Assembly: GCA_038214685.1 (NCBI GenBank)
Contig: JBBQRO010000002.1
Location: forward strand, 7,196 to 71,195
Origin: CADCTB01 sp038214685
GTDB taxonomy: Bacteria; Actinomycetota; Acidimicrobiia; Acidimicrobiales; AC-14
Reading direction: 5' to 3'
DNA length: 64,000 bases
Below the pieces are notes generated by a model, which worked only from the letters and a program-made list of their open reading frames with translations, was not told the DNA's origin and did not search any database. The translations under genes and the position numbers were made by a program. This document shows positions 52,581 through 60,196 of this stretch, piece after piece; position 1 is the stretch's first letter, and the number at the start of each line of letters is the position of its first letter.

Positions 52581-52618
52581 GGTGCGAGCGACCCTACCCC
52601 GTCCCTGCAGCCGAACGG

Positions 52619-54421
52619 CTACAGGTACTGGCCGGTACCGACACGCTCGATGGCCCGTCCCCCGGTGGCTTCCTTGCCCTTGGACATCAGGGTGCGGACG
52701 TAGGTGATCCTCTCGCCCTTCTTGCCCGAGATCTTGGCCCAGTCGTCCGGGTTAGTGGTGTTGGGCAGGTCCTCGTGCTCCTTGTACTCCTGCTTGATGC
52801 TCTCCAGGAGGTCGGAGGTGCGGATGCCCCGACTCTGGCCGGCGATGACCCGCTTGATGGCCAACTTCTTCGCCCGGCGCACGATGTTCTCGATCATGGC
52901 GCCCGACGAGAAGTCCTTGTAGTACAGGATCTCCTTGTCACCGTTCTGGTAGGTGACCTCGAGGAAGCGGTTGTCGTCGTCGTCCTTGTACATCTCGGCC
53001 ACGGTCGTCTCGATCATGGAGGCGACCGCCTTGTCCCGGTCGCCACCGCCCAGGCTGGTCACCTCGCCTTCGTCCAGGGGCAGGTCAGAGGTGAGGTACC
53101 GGCTGAAGATCTGGGTGGCGGCGGTGATGTTGGGACGCTCGATCTTGATCTTCACGTCGAGGCGGCCGGGGCGCAGGATGGCGGGGTCGATGAGGTCTTC
53201 GCGGTTCGAGGCGCCGATGACGATCACGTTCTTCAGCGTCTCCACGCCGTCGATCTCGGCCAGGAGCTGGGGCACGATCGTGGCCTCCATGTCGGAGGAG
53301 ATGCCGGTACCCCGGGTGCGGAACAGCGAGTCCATCTCGTCGAAGAAGACGATGACGGGCACGCCCTCCTCCGCCTTCTCCCGGGCCCGCTGGAAGACCA
53401 GGCGGATCTGGCGCTCGGTCTCCCCCACGTACTTGTTGAGCAGCTCGGGCCCCTTGATGTTCAGGAAGTAGCTGCGGGCCGCCTTGTTACCGGTGACCTG
53501 GCTGACCTTCTGGGCCAGGGAGTTGGCCACCGCCTTGGCGATGAGGGTCTTGCCACAGCCCGGGGGTCCGTAGAGCAGGATGCCCTTGGGCGCCGGCAGC
53601 TTGTGCTCGATGAACAGGTCGCGGTGCAGGAACGGCAGCTCGACCGCATCGGTGATCATCTCGATCTGGTCGTCGAGGCCGCCCACGTCCTCGTAGGAGA
53701 CGTCGGGCACCTCTTCGAGGATCAGCTCCTCCACCTCGGGGCGGGGCAGGCGCTCGAGCAGCAGCCCGGTGCGGGAGTCCATGAGGATGGAGTCGCCGGC
53801 CCGCAGCTTCTCGCCCATGAGCGACTCGGCCAGCTCGACCACCCGCTCCTCGTCGGCCCGCCCGACCACGATGGCGCGGCGGCCGTCCTCCAGCAGCTCC
53901 TTCAGGGTGATGACCTCACCCGACAGCTCGGCGGCGCGGGCCAGGACCACGTTGAGCGACTCGTTGAGCACGACCTCCTGGCCCCGGGTGAGCTCGATGT
54001 CCTCCAGCTCGGGGTGCAGGGCGACGCGCATCTTGCGGCCGGCGGAGAACACGTCGACCGTGCCGTCGTCGTTGCGGGACAGGAGGGTACCGTAGGCCGA
54101 GGGCGGCTGGGTGAGCTTCTCGACTTCGCGGCGCAGCTCGGCGATGTGGTCGCGAGCCTCACGCAGGGTGTAGGAGAGCTTCTCGTTCTGCGACGTGGCC
54201 TGGGCCAGCTGCCCCTTGGTCTCCAGCAGGCGCTCCTCCAGGGTCCGCACCCGCTTGGGCGCGTCCTGCAGCTTCCGCCGGAGGCCGATGACCTCCTCCT
54301 CCAGTGACTTGACCTGCTCGAGCAGGCTCTCGACCTGCTGCTCGTAGGCTGACAGCCGACGTTCGTACTCAGAACTCGACGTCGGACTCACCTCCTCGGG
54401 CTCCCTCGAACGAAGAACCAC
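52619..54421 (-). CDS. arc: ARC/Mpa, proteasome-associated AAA ATPase
   Basis: 600 residues from GTG 54421. N-terminal coiled coil (about 20-105) that binds Pup, OB domains (about 105-240), and an AAA domain with Walker A LLYGPPGCGKTLIAKAVANS, Walker B VPVIVFFDEMDSLF and arginine finger region ILRPGRLDVKI. The last residues GTGQYL carry the penultimate Tyr used to open the PrcA gate. It forms a hexamer unfolding pupylated proteins. First gene of the minus-strand arc-dop-pup block. Confidence 0.97.
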   Translation of the reverse strand: MVLRSREPEEVSPTSSSEYERRLSAYEQQVESLLEQVKSLEEEVIGLRRKLQDAPKRVRTLEERLLETKGQLAQATSQNEKLSYTLREARDHIAELRREVEKLTQPPSAYGTLLSRNDDGTVDVFSAGRKMRVALHPELEDIELTRGQEVVLNESLNVVLARAAELSGEVITLKELLEDGRRAIVVGRADEERVVELAESLMGEKLRAGDSILMDSRTGLLLERLPRPEVEELILEEVPDVSYEDVGGLDDQIEMITDAVELPFLHRDLFIEHKLPAPKGILLYGPPGCGKTLIAKAVANSLAQKVSQVTGNKAARSYFLNIKGPELLNKYVGETERQIRLVFQRAREKAEEGVPVIVFFDEMDSLFRTRGTGISSDMEATIVPQLLAEIDGVETLKNVIVIGASNREDLIDPAILRPGRLDVKIKIERPNITAATQIFSRYLTSDLPLDEGEVTSLGGGDRDKAVASMIETTVAEMYKDDDDNRFLEVTYQNGDKEILYYKDFSSGAMIENIVRRAKKLAIKRVIAGQSRGIRTSDLLESIKQEYKEHEDLPNTTNPDDWAKISGKKGERITYVRTLMSKGKEATGGRAIERVGTGQYL

Positions 54422-54500
54422 CGTACACCGGGCCTTCTACGAACCAGGGTAGCCCGATGAGCTGGTTTTCCTGGCCGATTCCGTGTAAATTGAATGCGTA

Positions 54501-54529
54501 GCCCTAGTAAGGGCAGCCCTGCCGAGGGC
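54501..54529 (+). other. Two tandem identical-stem hairpins before the ferredoxin gene
   Basis: GCCCT-AGTA-AGGGC (54501-54514) and GCCCT-GCCG-AGGGC (54516-54529) share the same 5-bp stem with different loops, one base apart. They lie in the leader between a possible -10 (TAAATT, 54486-54491) and the ferredoxin ribosome-binding site. Possible mRNA stabiliser or regulator site. Confidence 0.5.
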
Positions 54530-54561
54530 ACCCCCCCCGATCGAAGAAGGAAGAGGCTCCC

Positions 54562-54804
54562 ATGGCGATGAAGGTCTGGATCGATCAGGATCTGTGCACC
54601 GGCGATGGCCTCTGCGAGGAGATCGCCCCCGACGTCTTCACTCTGCTCGACGACGGGCTCGCCTACGTCAAAGAGGGCAGCAAGGTGTTCAGCGACCCCG
54701 GTGGCGTCGAGGGCTTGGGCGTCGTGCCGGCGGGCCAGGAGGACGGCACCATCGAGTCCGCCGAGGAGTGCCCCGGCGAGTGCATCTTCATCGAAGTCGA
54801 CTAG
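54562..54804 (+). CDS. Small ferredoxin ([3Fe-4S] or [4Fe-4S])
   Basis: 80 residues from ATG 54562 with GGAAGAGG upstream. Cluster ligands: CTGDGLCEEIAP (Cys12, Cys18; Asp at the place of one Cys, as in [3Fe-4S] types) and SAEECPGECIF (Cys pair near 70 and 74). Acidic, typical electron donor for P450s or other oxidases. In several actinobacteria a ferredoxin gene stands next to arc, so the position is conserved as far as I recall. Confidence 0.87.
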   Translation: MAMKVWIDQDLCTGDGLCEEIAPDVFTLLDDGLAYVKEGSKVFSDPGGVEGLGVVPAGQEDGTIESAEECPGECIFIEVD

Positions 54805-54828
54805 TCGCCCTTCGCTGCGCTCGGGCGA
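54805..54828. terminator. Hairpin between convergent ferredoxin and msrB
   Basis: TCGCCC (54805-54810) pairs with GGGCGA (54823-54828) around a 12-base loop. Placed right after the ferredoxin stop and 20 bp before the msrB stop on the other strand. Possible two-way terminator without U-tract. Confidence 0.35.
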
Positions 54829-54848
54829 GTCAATCAGTCGGTTGCGAT

Positions 54849-55247
54849 TCAGTCGGTCTTGGGCTCGAGTTCCAGGGACACGCTGTTGATGCAGTAGCGC
54901 TCTCCGGTCGGGCCCGGCCCGTCGGGGAAAACGTGGCCCAGGTGGCCGCCGCAGGCCCGGCAGGTCACCTCGGTGCGGCGCATGCCGAACTTGCGGTCCT
55001 CGTGGAGTTCCACCGCCTCGGCCACCGCCGGCGCAGTGAAGCTGGGCCAGCCGGTGCCCGACTCGAACTTGGTGTCGGAACTGAAGAGGGCGGCGCCACA
55101 GGCTGCGCAGCGGTACATGCCGTCGTCCTTGGAGTAGGCGTACTTGCCCGTGCCGGCCCGCTCGGTGCCCTTGCGCCGGAGCACTTCGTACTGCTCGGGC
55201 GTCAGCTGCTGGCGCCACTCGTCGTCGGTCTTCGCCACGTCGCTCAT
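54849..55247 (-). CDS. msrB: Peptide methionine (R)-sulfoxide reductase
   Basis: 132 residues from ATG 55247. Zinc-binding CxxC pairs in YRCAACGAALF and TCRACGGHLGHVF. SGTGWPSFTAP is the substrate groove, and the catalytic Cys is in GERYCINSVSL. A Cys acting as resolving residue is not obvious at the usual upstream place, which holds FESGTGWPSF. Repairs oxidised methionine in proteins, cytoplasmic. 28 bp downstream of the MarP-like gene. Confidence 0.95.
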   Translation of the reverse strand: MSDVAKTDDEWRQQLTPEQYEVLRRKGTERAGTGKYAYSKDDGMYRCAACGAALFSSDTKFESGTGWPSFTAPAVAEAVELHEDRKFGMRRTEVTCRACGGHLGHVFPDGPGPTGERYCINSVSLELEPKTD

Positions 55248-55275
55248 GGCCACCAGGCTACGCCCCTCCGGATCT

Positions 55276-56451
55276 CTATCCGAGGCAGGGCCCGGTGCCG
55301 GCTGTAGCCCGGCGCTCGGCGGCCAGGACCTCGCGGAGCTCGGAGACGGCCAGGGCGTAGGCCGTACTCGCACTGTCACGGGAGATGGCGAACGCCACCC
55401 CGATGACGGCTCCGTCGACGTCCACCAGCGCTCCGCCGGAGTCACCCGGGGCCAGATCGGCGGCCAGCACGTAGACGGCACGCCGGGTGACGCCCACCTC
55501 GTAGAGGTCACGACCCAGGGCGTTGACCTGCTGGCGGATGGCGGCCGGAGAGACCTCCAGCGCGGTCTGGCCGTCGGGATGACCGAACACCCCGGCGGTG
55601 GTACCCAGTTTGCCGTTGGCGAGTGGAAGCGGCGCCTGGTCGAGGCCAGGCACATCGAGCAGGGCGAGGTCGCGTGCCGGGTCGAAGACGACGACCTCGG
55701 CGCGCAGGCGGCGTCCGTCGGGCCGCACGACGTTGGTGCGGCGCTGGCCGGCGACCACATGGGCGTTGGTGACCACCAGGTCGGGAGCGACGGTGAAGCC
55801 GCTGCCGTCTCGTTGGAAGCGGCAGGCTACGCCCTCGACCTTGACCGTGCTGGCGGACACCCGGGCCACGACCTGGGGACGCAGCCCGGACGCCGTGGGA
55901 GGCGGGCCGGTGTCGAGGGCGGGGATGAGGCCGTTGAACACGTGCGGCGCTCCGCCCGGGCCGGTCAGGCGGCGTAGAGCCTGCGACGTCTCCGGCGGCT
56001 CGGGGAAGGCGGCGTCGATGGCCCGGGCCAGCGCCGAGTCACGGGTGAGCCCGGACAACGAACCCGTGACCTCGCCCAGCGGCGGCAGGACGAGCAGCCA
56101 CATGCCCATGACCACGGCCAGGGGGGCCATCACCGCCCCGGCCACCTTGTCCCACCGCCGGGCCGGGCCCTCCTCGGGGAGCATGGCCCGCCGGAACTGG
56201 CGCCCGACGACGAGGCCCGCCCGCTGGCCGGCGAACCCGGCGCTGATGAACACCAGGACCGCCACCATCAGGCGCAGGCCGGGGTCCTGGCCGCCCAGGG
56301 TGGTGGCGACGGAGGGCAGGACCAGGGTCGCCACCACGAGCGACTGGATCAACAGGACCCACGAGGTGGCGCCGGTGAGCAGTCCGAGCCGCCACCCTCC
56401 GCCGATGGACGTGACCATCAGGATGGCGATGACCAGGTCGAGGACGTTCAC
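55276..56451 (-). CDS. MarP-like membrane serine protease (CvpA-trypsin fusion)
   Basis: 391 residues. The N-terminal four-helix CvpA-like part (about 1-130; MNVLDLVIAILMVTSIGGGWRLG) anchors a periplasmic trypsin-like domain (about 190-391). Triad: VVTNAHVVAG (His), DPARDLALLDV (Asp) and APGDSGGALVDVDG (Ser). Cys pair VACRF and GPCLG may form a disulfide. M. tuberculosis MarP (Rv3671c) with this layout protects against acid and oxidative stress. Role inferred. Confidence 0.9.
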   Translation of the reverse strand: MNVLDLVIAILMVTSIGGGWRLGLLTGATSWVLLIQSLVVATLVLPSVATTLGGQDPGLRLMVAVLVFISAGFAGQRAGLVVGRQFRRAMLPEEGPARRWDKVAGAVMAPLAVVMGMWLLVLPPLGEVTGSLSGLTRDSALARAIDAAFPEPPETSQALRRLTGPGGAPHVFNGLIPALDTGPPPTASGLRPQVVARVSASTVKVEGVACRFQRDGSGFTVAPDLVVTNAHVVAGQRRTNVVRPDGRRLRAEVVVFDPARDLALLDVPGLDQAPLPLANGKLGTTAGVFGHPDGQTALEVSPAAIRQQVNALGRDLYEVGVTRRAVYVLAADLAPGDSGGALVDVDGAVIGVAFAISRDSASTAYALAVSELREVLAAERRATAGTGPCLG

Positions 56452-56465
56452 GGGGCTCCCGCCTC

Positions 56466-56525
56466 GTCAGAGTGTCCGGAACGGCCTCCCGGGCCGTCAG
56501 AGTGTCCGGAACGGCCTCCCGGGCC
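56466..56525. repeat. Two tandem 30-bp units, each with a hairpin
   Basis: The 30-bp unit from 56466 (GTCAGAGTGTCCGGAACGGC...) is exactly repeated from 56496. Each unit contains ACGGCC-TCCCG-GGCCGT (6-bp stem; the last two bases of the second copy are at 56526-56527). Situated between the marP-like and trmI genes. Confidence 0.92.
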
Positions 56526-56550
56526 GTTCATGTCACGTCGGCGAGGTCGT

Positions 56551-57330
56551 TCATCCCAGCGGCTGGTCGGCCGGCCGCCGAGCTGAGGTCAGGAACCCGG
56601 TATGGGCCACCATGCGGTGGTCAGGGCGCACCGACTGGCCCTCGACGTGCCACGAACGCTGTAGCACCTCGATGGTCTCGGCCAGCATGAACGACGCCCC
56701 GTCGAGCGCCTCGCGCAGCTGGGCGACCTGGCCGATGGTGGGCAGGTAGGAAACCAGGATGCCGCCTGGGCGCAATGCAGTGAGCGCGTGCTTCACCACC
56801 CGCCACGGCTCGGCAAGGTCGAGCAGGATGCGGTCGAGGCCGGACTCGTCGATGCCCTCGTAAACGTCGCGCAGCTCAACCCGGTAAGTACAGCCCTGGC
56901 CCAGGAACGACGCCACGTTGGCCTGGGCCTTGGCTGCGAAATCCTCCCGCAGCTCATAGCCCACCACCTCGGCCCCGGCCCGAAGGAGCGTCATCGACAG
57001 GGCGCCGGAGCCCACCCCGGCTTCGAGGATGCGGGCGCCGGGGAACACGTCGGCCATGATGAGCAGCGGGCCGAGGTCCTTGGGGTAGATCACCTGGGCG
57101 CCCCGGGGCATTGCCAGCACGAAGTCGGCGAGGGTCGGGCGCAGGGCCAGGTACCGGGCCCCCGAAGGCGACCGAATGGTGGAGCCATCGGGCAGCCCGA
57201 TGATGGAGTCGTGGGGCGTGACGCCGGCGTGGGTGTGGAACTGGCCGCCCTCGGCCAGGGTGATGAGGTAGCGCCGGCTCTTGGCGTCGATCAGCAGCGC
57301 CTTGTCGCCCGGGGCGAAGGAGGGGTCCAC
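56551..57330 (-). CDS. trmI: tRNA (adenine-58-N1) methyltransferase TrmI
   Basis: 259 residues from GTG 57330. N-terminal beta domain (FAPGDKALLIDAKSRRYLITL). The Rossmann SAM site is ARILEAGVGSGALSMTLLRAG, then VVGYELREDFAAKAQANV and LDRILLDLAEPWRVV with motif IV. VSYLPTIGQVAQL follows. Methylates A58 in the tRNA T-loop. Homologue of Rv2118c, which also lies near the mycobacterial proteasome genes. Confidence 0.94.
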   Translation of the reverse strand: MDPSFAPGDKALLIDAKSRRYLITLAEGGQFHTHAGVTPHDSIIGLPDGSTIRSPSGARYLALRPTLADFVLAMPRGAQVIYPKDLGPLLIMADVFPGARILEAGVGSGALSMTLLRAGAEVVGYELREDFAAKAQANVASFLGQGCTYRVELRDVYEGIDESGLDRILLDLAEPWRVVKHALTALRPGGILVSYLPTIGQVAQLREALDGASFMLAETIEVLQRSWHVEGQSVRPDHRMVAHTGFLTSARRPADQPLG

Positions 57331-57358
57331 CCCTCCATCATCGCGTTCCCCGGGCCGC

Positions 57359-57553
57359 CTACCTGGCGCGGGGGAAGTGGCGGATGCTCACCGACTGACC
57401 CGGGTGGAGCTCCTCGAGGTAGACGACCTCGGGCTCGCGTTTGGCCAACCGGCGCAGCAGCTGCAGCCCGCCGGCAACCACGCCCAGGGTCAGCCAGCCT
57501 CGCGAGCCGCCGATCCCCCGTGCGAAACCGAGTCGGACCAGCGACTTGAGCAT
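57359..57553 (-). CDS. Small basic membrane-associated protein (64 aa)
   Basis: From ATG 57553, overlapping the stop of the next gene upstream (ATGA). MLKSLVRLGFARGIGGSRGW, a weak hydrophobic helix (LTLGVVAGGLQLLRRLA), then EPEVVYLEELHPGQSVSIRH. No family recognised with certainty. Third gene of a three-gene set of small membrane proteins. Confidence 0.65.
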   Translation of the reverse strand: MLKSLVRLGFARGIGGSRGWLTLGVVAGGLQLLRRLAKREPEVVYLEELHPGQSVSIRHFPRAR

Positions 57554-57774
57554 CAGACCCGACGGATCTCGACGACGGTGGACCGGCGCCGGCCCCGGCG
57601 CTTGCCCAGCAGGAAGGCGATCAGCACGACGGCTACCACGACACCAGCGGCGATGGCAATGATCGGAGCCTTGGCCTCCTCGGCGGTCTCCTCGACGTCG
57701 CCCCGCATGTCGCGGAGCTTGCCCTCGATGTCGGCCCGGGTGATGCGCCCGTCGGACGGGGGGGGAGGGCTCAT
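57553..57774 (-). CDS. Small DUF3618-like membrane protein (73 aa)
   Basis: From ATG 57774. RITRADIEGKLRDMRGDVEE is an amphipathic helix, then one membrane helix (PIIAIAAGVVVAVVLIAFLLG) and a basic tail (KRRGRRRS). The layout resembles DUF3618 proteins. It overlaps both neighbours by four bp, so the set is translated together. Confidence 0.7.
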   Translation of the reverse strand: MSPPPPSDGRITRADIEGKLRDMRGDVEETAEEAKAPIIAIAAGVVVAVVLIAFLLGKRRGRRRSTVVEIRRV

Positions 57775-58127
57775 GATCGGTCCCTTCTCTGGCCGCGTTC
57801 ACGGGCCTTCAAGGCGCCGGCGGCGATGCCGCCGCTGGCTACCAGCACCAGCAGGTACGGGATGAACGTGAGGTTGCCGTCGAACGCCGAGCCCGTCTCG
57901 GTCTGCAGCAGCCGGAGCCCGCCCAGCAACAGGAGGACGGCACCCAGGCTCCCGAGGAGGGCCCCGGCCATTCCGAACCCGAGGAAGCGGCCGAGGTTCC
58001 GTACCGGGTCGAGCGTCTCCTGCTTGGCATAGCCGATGACCAGCTGGAGGATGTCCTGGGCTTCGCCGGGAATGCTCCTGTCCCTGGTGGCCCTCTTCTG
58101 CTTGTCCTGCGTCTCCCGCCCGGCCAT
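57771..58127 (-). CDS. Two-helix phage-holin-superfamily-like membrane protein
   Basis: 118 residues from ATG 58127. IPGEAQDILQLVIGYAKQET, then GRFLGFGMAGALLGSLGAVLL and FIPYLLVLVASGGIAAGALK as membrane helices, with charged ends. This recalls the Actinobacterial holin-X/DUF1469-like group, which in chromosomes is not phage-related. Role unknown. Ten bp after the Lon-N gene. Confidence 0.7.
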   Translation of the reverse strand: MAGRETQDKQKRATRDRSIPGEAQDILQLVIGYAKQETLDPVRNLGRFLGFGMAGALLGSLGAVLLLLGGLRLLQTETGSAFDGNLTFIPYLLVLVASGGIAAGALKARERGQRRDRS

Positions 58128-58137
58128 GACGTGCTTC

Positions 58138-58755
58138 CTATCGCCCGGCCAACCGCTGCGCAAGCACGGCCGTCTCCTCGCCGAGGAGGGAGAGCACCAG
58201 ATCGAGCCGCGACGCGACCCCATCGGTGCCCAGTACCCGCTGGGCGTCGAGGGGCCCGAGGGGAGCGGCGCCGGCCGCCTGCCAGGTGGCGACGGCGGCG
58301 TCGGCGCTCAATTCGACGCCGAGATCGGTGGTCGCCTCGCCCAGCTCGGCCTTCTGGACCAGCACCCGGCGGAGCAGTCCCTCGAGCTCATCGCGTCGCG
58401 GCGCCGCGTCGGCACCACCGGGCGGCTCGGTGCACGGGACCACCTCAGCCCGGGGATAGGGGTCGTCGTCCAACCACCGCTGCACCCGCACCCGGTCCTC
58501 CCCGACCACAACCATGACCCACCGCCCGTCGTCGAGCTCCACCGCGTCGGCGATGCGGGCCCGGGTGGCGACCTCGAAGCGCACGTCGCCACCGCCTACC
58601 TCACTCCCCCGCTCGATCAGGACGACGCCCAGCAGCCCGTCTCCGTCGACGCAGTGCCGGGCCAGGGCCCGGTAGCGGGGCTCGAAGATGTGCAGGCCGA
58701 CGGCGGTCGACGGGAACAGCACGTTGCCCAGCGGGAACATTGGCAGCTCGGTCAC
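58138..58755 (-). CDS. Lon N-terminal (substrate-binding) domain protein
   Basis: 205 residues from ATG 58755, overlapping dacB's stop. ELPMFPLGNVLFPSTAVGLHIFEPRYRALARH is written here only in part: FPLGNVLFP and HIFEPRYRAL are the family signature. GLLGVVLIERGSEVGGG follows. There is no ATPase or protease domain, so it is a stand-alone PF02190 protein of unknown role, possibly a substrate binder. Confidence 0.88.
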   Translation of the reverse strand: MTELPMFPLGNVLFPSTAVGLHIFEPRYRALARHCVDGDGLLGVVLIERGSEVGGGDVRFEVATRARIADAVELDDGRWVMVVVGEDRVRVQRWLDDDPYPRAEVVPCTEPPGGADAAPRRDELEGLLRRVLVQKAELGEATTDLGVELSADAAVATWQAAGAAPLGPLDAQRVLGTDGVASRLDLVLSLLGEETAVLAQRLAGR

Positions 58756-60158
58756 CCGCTCGGAGGTACGACCGGTCGGGGGGCCAGCTGATCGGCCGCC
58801 GGCCCCCGGGGGTAGGCGCTCAGCACGTTCACCACGCGGTCCTGCAGGCCGACACCCGCCGAGGCGCTGGTGAGGTCGTTGCTCAGCAAGGTGAAGGAGA
58901 TGTTCCGGTTCCCCTGGCCGGTCACGAACCCGCTCAGGCCGGCCACGCCCTCGAGTGACCCGGTCTTGGCCGATACCCGCCCGGCGGCGGGCGTGCCGAG
59001 GAACCGGCGGAACAGGGTGCCGTTGCGCCCGGCCACCGGCAGGCCCGCGGCCAGGGCCCCGGGGCTCTGGGCCACCACCCGTTGCAGCACCGAACAGGTG
59101 AGCTTGTCGCCCCGGTCGAGGCCCGATCCGTCGACCACGGCCATCTCCTCGGGCGTGACGCCGGCCAGCAGGCGCAGCCGTTCGGCGATGGCGCTGAGGC
59201 CGGACACGGTGGAGCCGGGACTGCCCGGGCGGGTGCCCATCTCCTTTACCAGCATCTCGGCGGCCATGTTGTCGCTGTTCTGGAGGATCTCGGCGGCGAT
59301 CTCGCTCAGGGGCGCCGAGTCGATCGAGGTCACCAGCGGGGCGCCGGGCGGCGTGCGGGCCGCCCCGGCCTCGCCCACGGTGACGCCCCGGGCCCGCAGG
59401 AGCCCGGCCAGCACGCCGGCCGCATGGGCCGGTGGCGAGACGGCCACCGCCGGCGGGCTGGCGCTGGTGAACGCCTTGTTCACGACCAGCGCCGACAGCG
59501 GGCTGATGTCGAAGTTGGCGATGTAGCGGGGGTTCCAGCTGGGCACGAGTCGCTGGGTGTCGTAGCGGCTCTCGTCGCCGAGGATGCGCCCGACCCGGCG
59601 CACTCCGGTGGCCACCACCTTGTCGGCCAGCGCCTCGATCGAGGTCGACCGGCGGGGCTGGCCCAGGTAACCCCCGTCGGACGCGAACTCGGCGCTGGAC
59701 AGGAGGGGATCGCCGCCTCCGACCATGTACAGGTCGCCCACGCCACCGTCGGCCGGGGCGATGGCGGCCCTGATCTCGGTGGTGAACCGCTTGTCGGGCC
59801 CGAGCTGGGCCAGAGCGGCGGCGGTCGTGAGGAGCTTCAGGGTGGACGCCGGGATGAGCCCGAGCGACTCCTGCCGGGAGTAATGGACCGTGCCGCCCCC
59901 CGGATCGGCCACCACCAGGCAGGACCGGTCCCGGGCCACGCCGTACACCGGGTCGGTCATGATCCGGTCGAGGTCGGTGCGCAGGTTGGTCTCGGCCACC
60001 ACCCGGGACAGCAGCGCCGGCACCCGGCGCATGCTGAACACCGGCGTGGTCAGGGCGGGGGTGGGGGCGGGGGGCTCCTGGGCCGCCGCCGGGACCGGGC
60101 CGAGGCCGGTGAACAGGAGGGCGACGCTGACGACGAGAAAGGACAGCCGACGCACCAC
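58752..60158 (-). CDS. dacB: D-alanyl-D-alanine carboxypeptidase/endopeptidase, PBP4 type (S13)
   Basis: 468 residues from GTG 60158 (GTG 60155 also possible). Signal peptide (FLVVSVALLFTGLGPVPAAAQ). Active-site motifs: IPASTLKLL (SxxK), LQNSDNMAAEM (SxN) and SAKTGSLEG (KTG), spread widely as in class C PBPs with an inserted domain. Trims peptidoglycan stem peptides outside the membrane. Overlaps the Lon-N gene start. Confidence 0.93.
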   Translation of the reverse strand: MVRRLSFLVVSVALLFTGLGPVPAAAQEPPAPTPALTTPVFSMRRVPALLSRVVAETNLRTDLDRIMTDPVYGVARDRSCLVVADPGGGTVHYSRQESLGLIPASTLKLLTTAAALAQLGPDKRFTTEIRAAIAPADGGVGDLYMVGGGDPLLSSAEFASDGGYLGQPRRSTSIEALADKVVATGVRRVGRILGDESRYDTQRLVPSWNPRYIANFDISPLSALVVNKAFTSASPPAVAVSPPAHAAGVLAGLLRARGVTVGEAGAARTPPGAPLVTSIDSAPLSEIAAEILQNSDNMAAEMLVKEMGTRPGSPGSTVSGLSAIAERLRLLAGVTPEEMAVVDGSGLDRGDKLTCSVLQRVVAQSPGALAAGLPVAGRNGTLFRRFLGTPAAGRVSAKTGSLEGVAGLSGFVTGQGNRNISFTLLSNDLTSASAGVGLQDRVVNVLSAYPRGPAADQLAPRPVVPPSG

Positions 60159-60196
60159 GTGAAGGCTACCGGCGCATCGCGTGTTGCACGGCGCGG

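Noticed and set aside
52775..54307. 510-codon open frame on the plus strand across arc
   Set aside because: Antisense shadow of arc caused by strong third-position GC. Composition is Asp/Gly/Val/Leu-rich without any motif.
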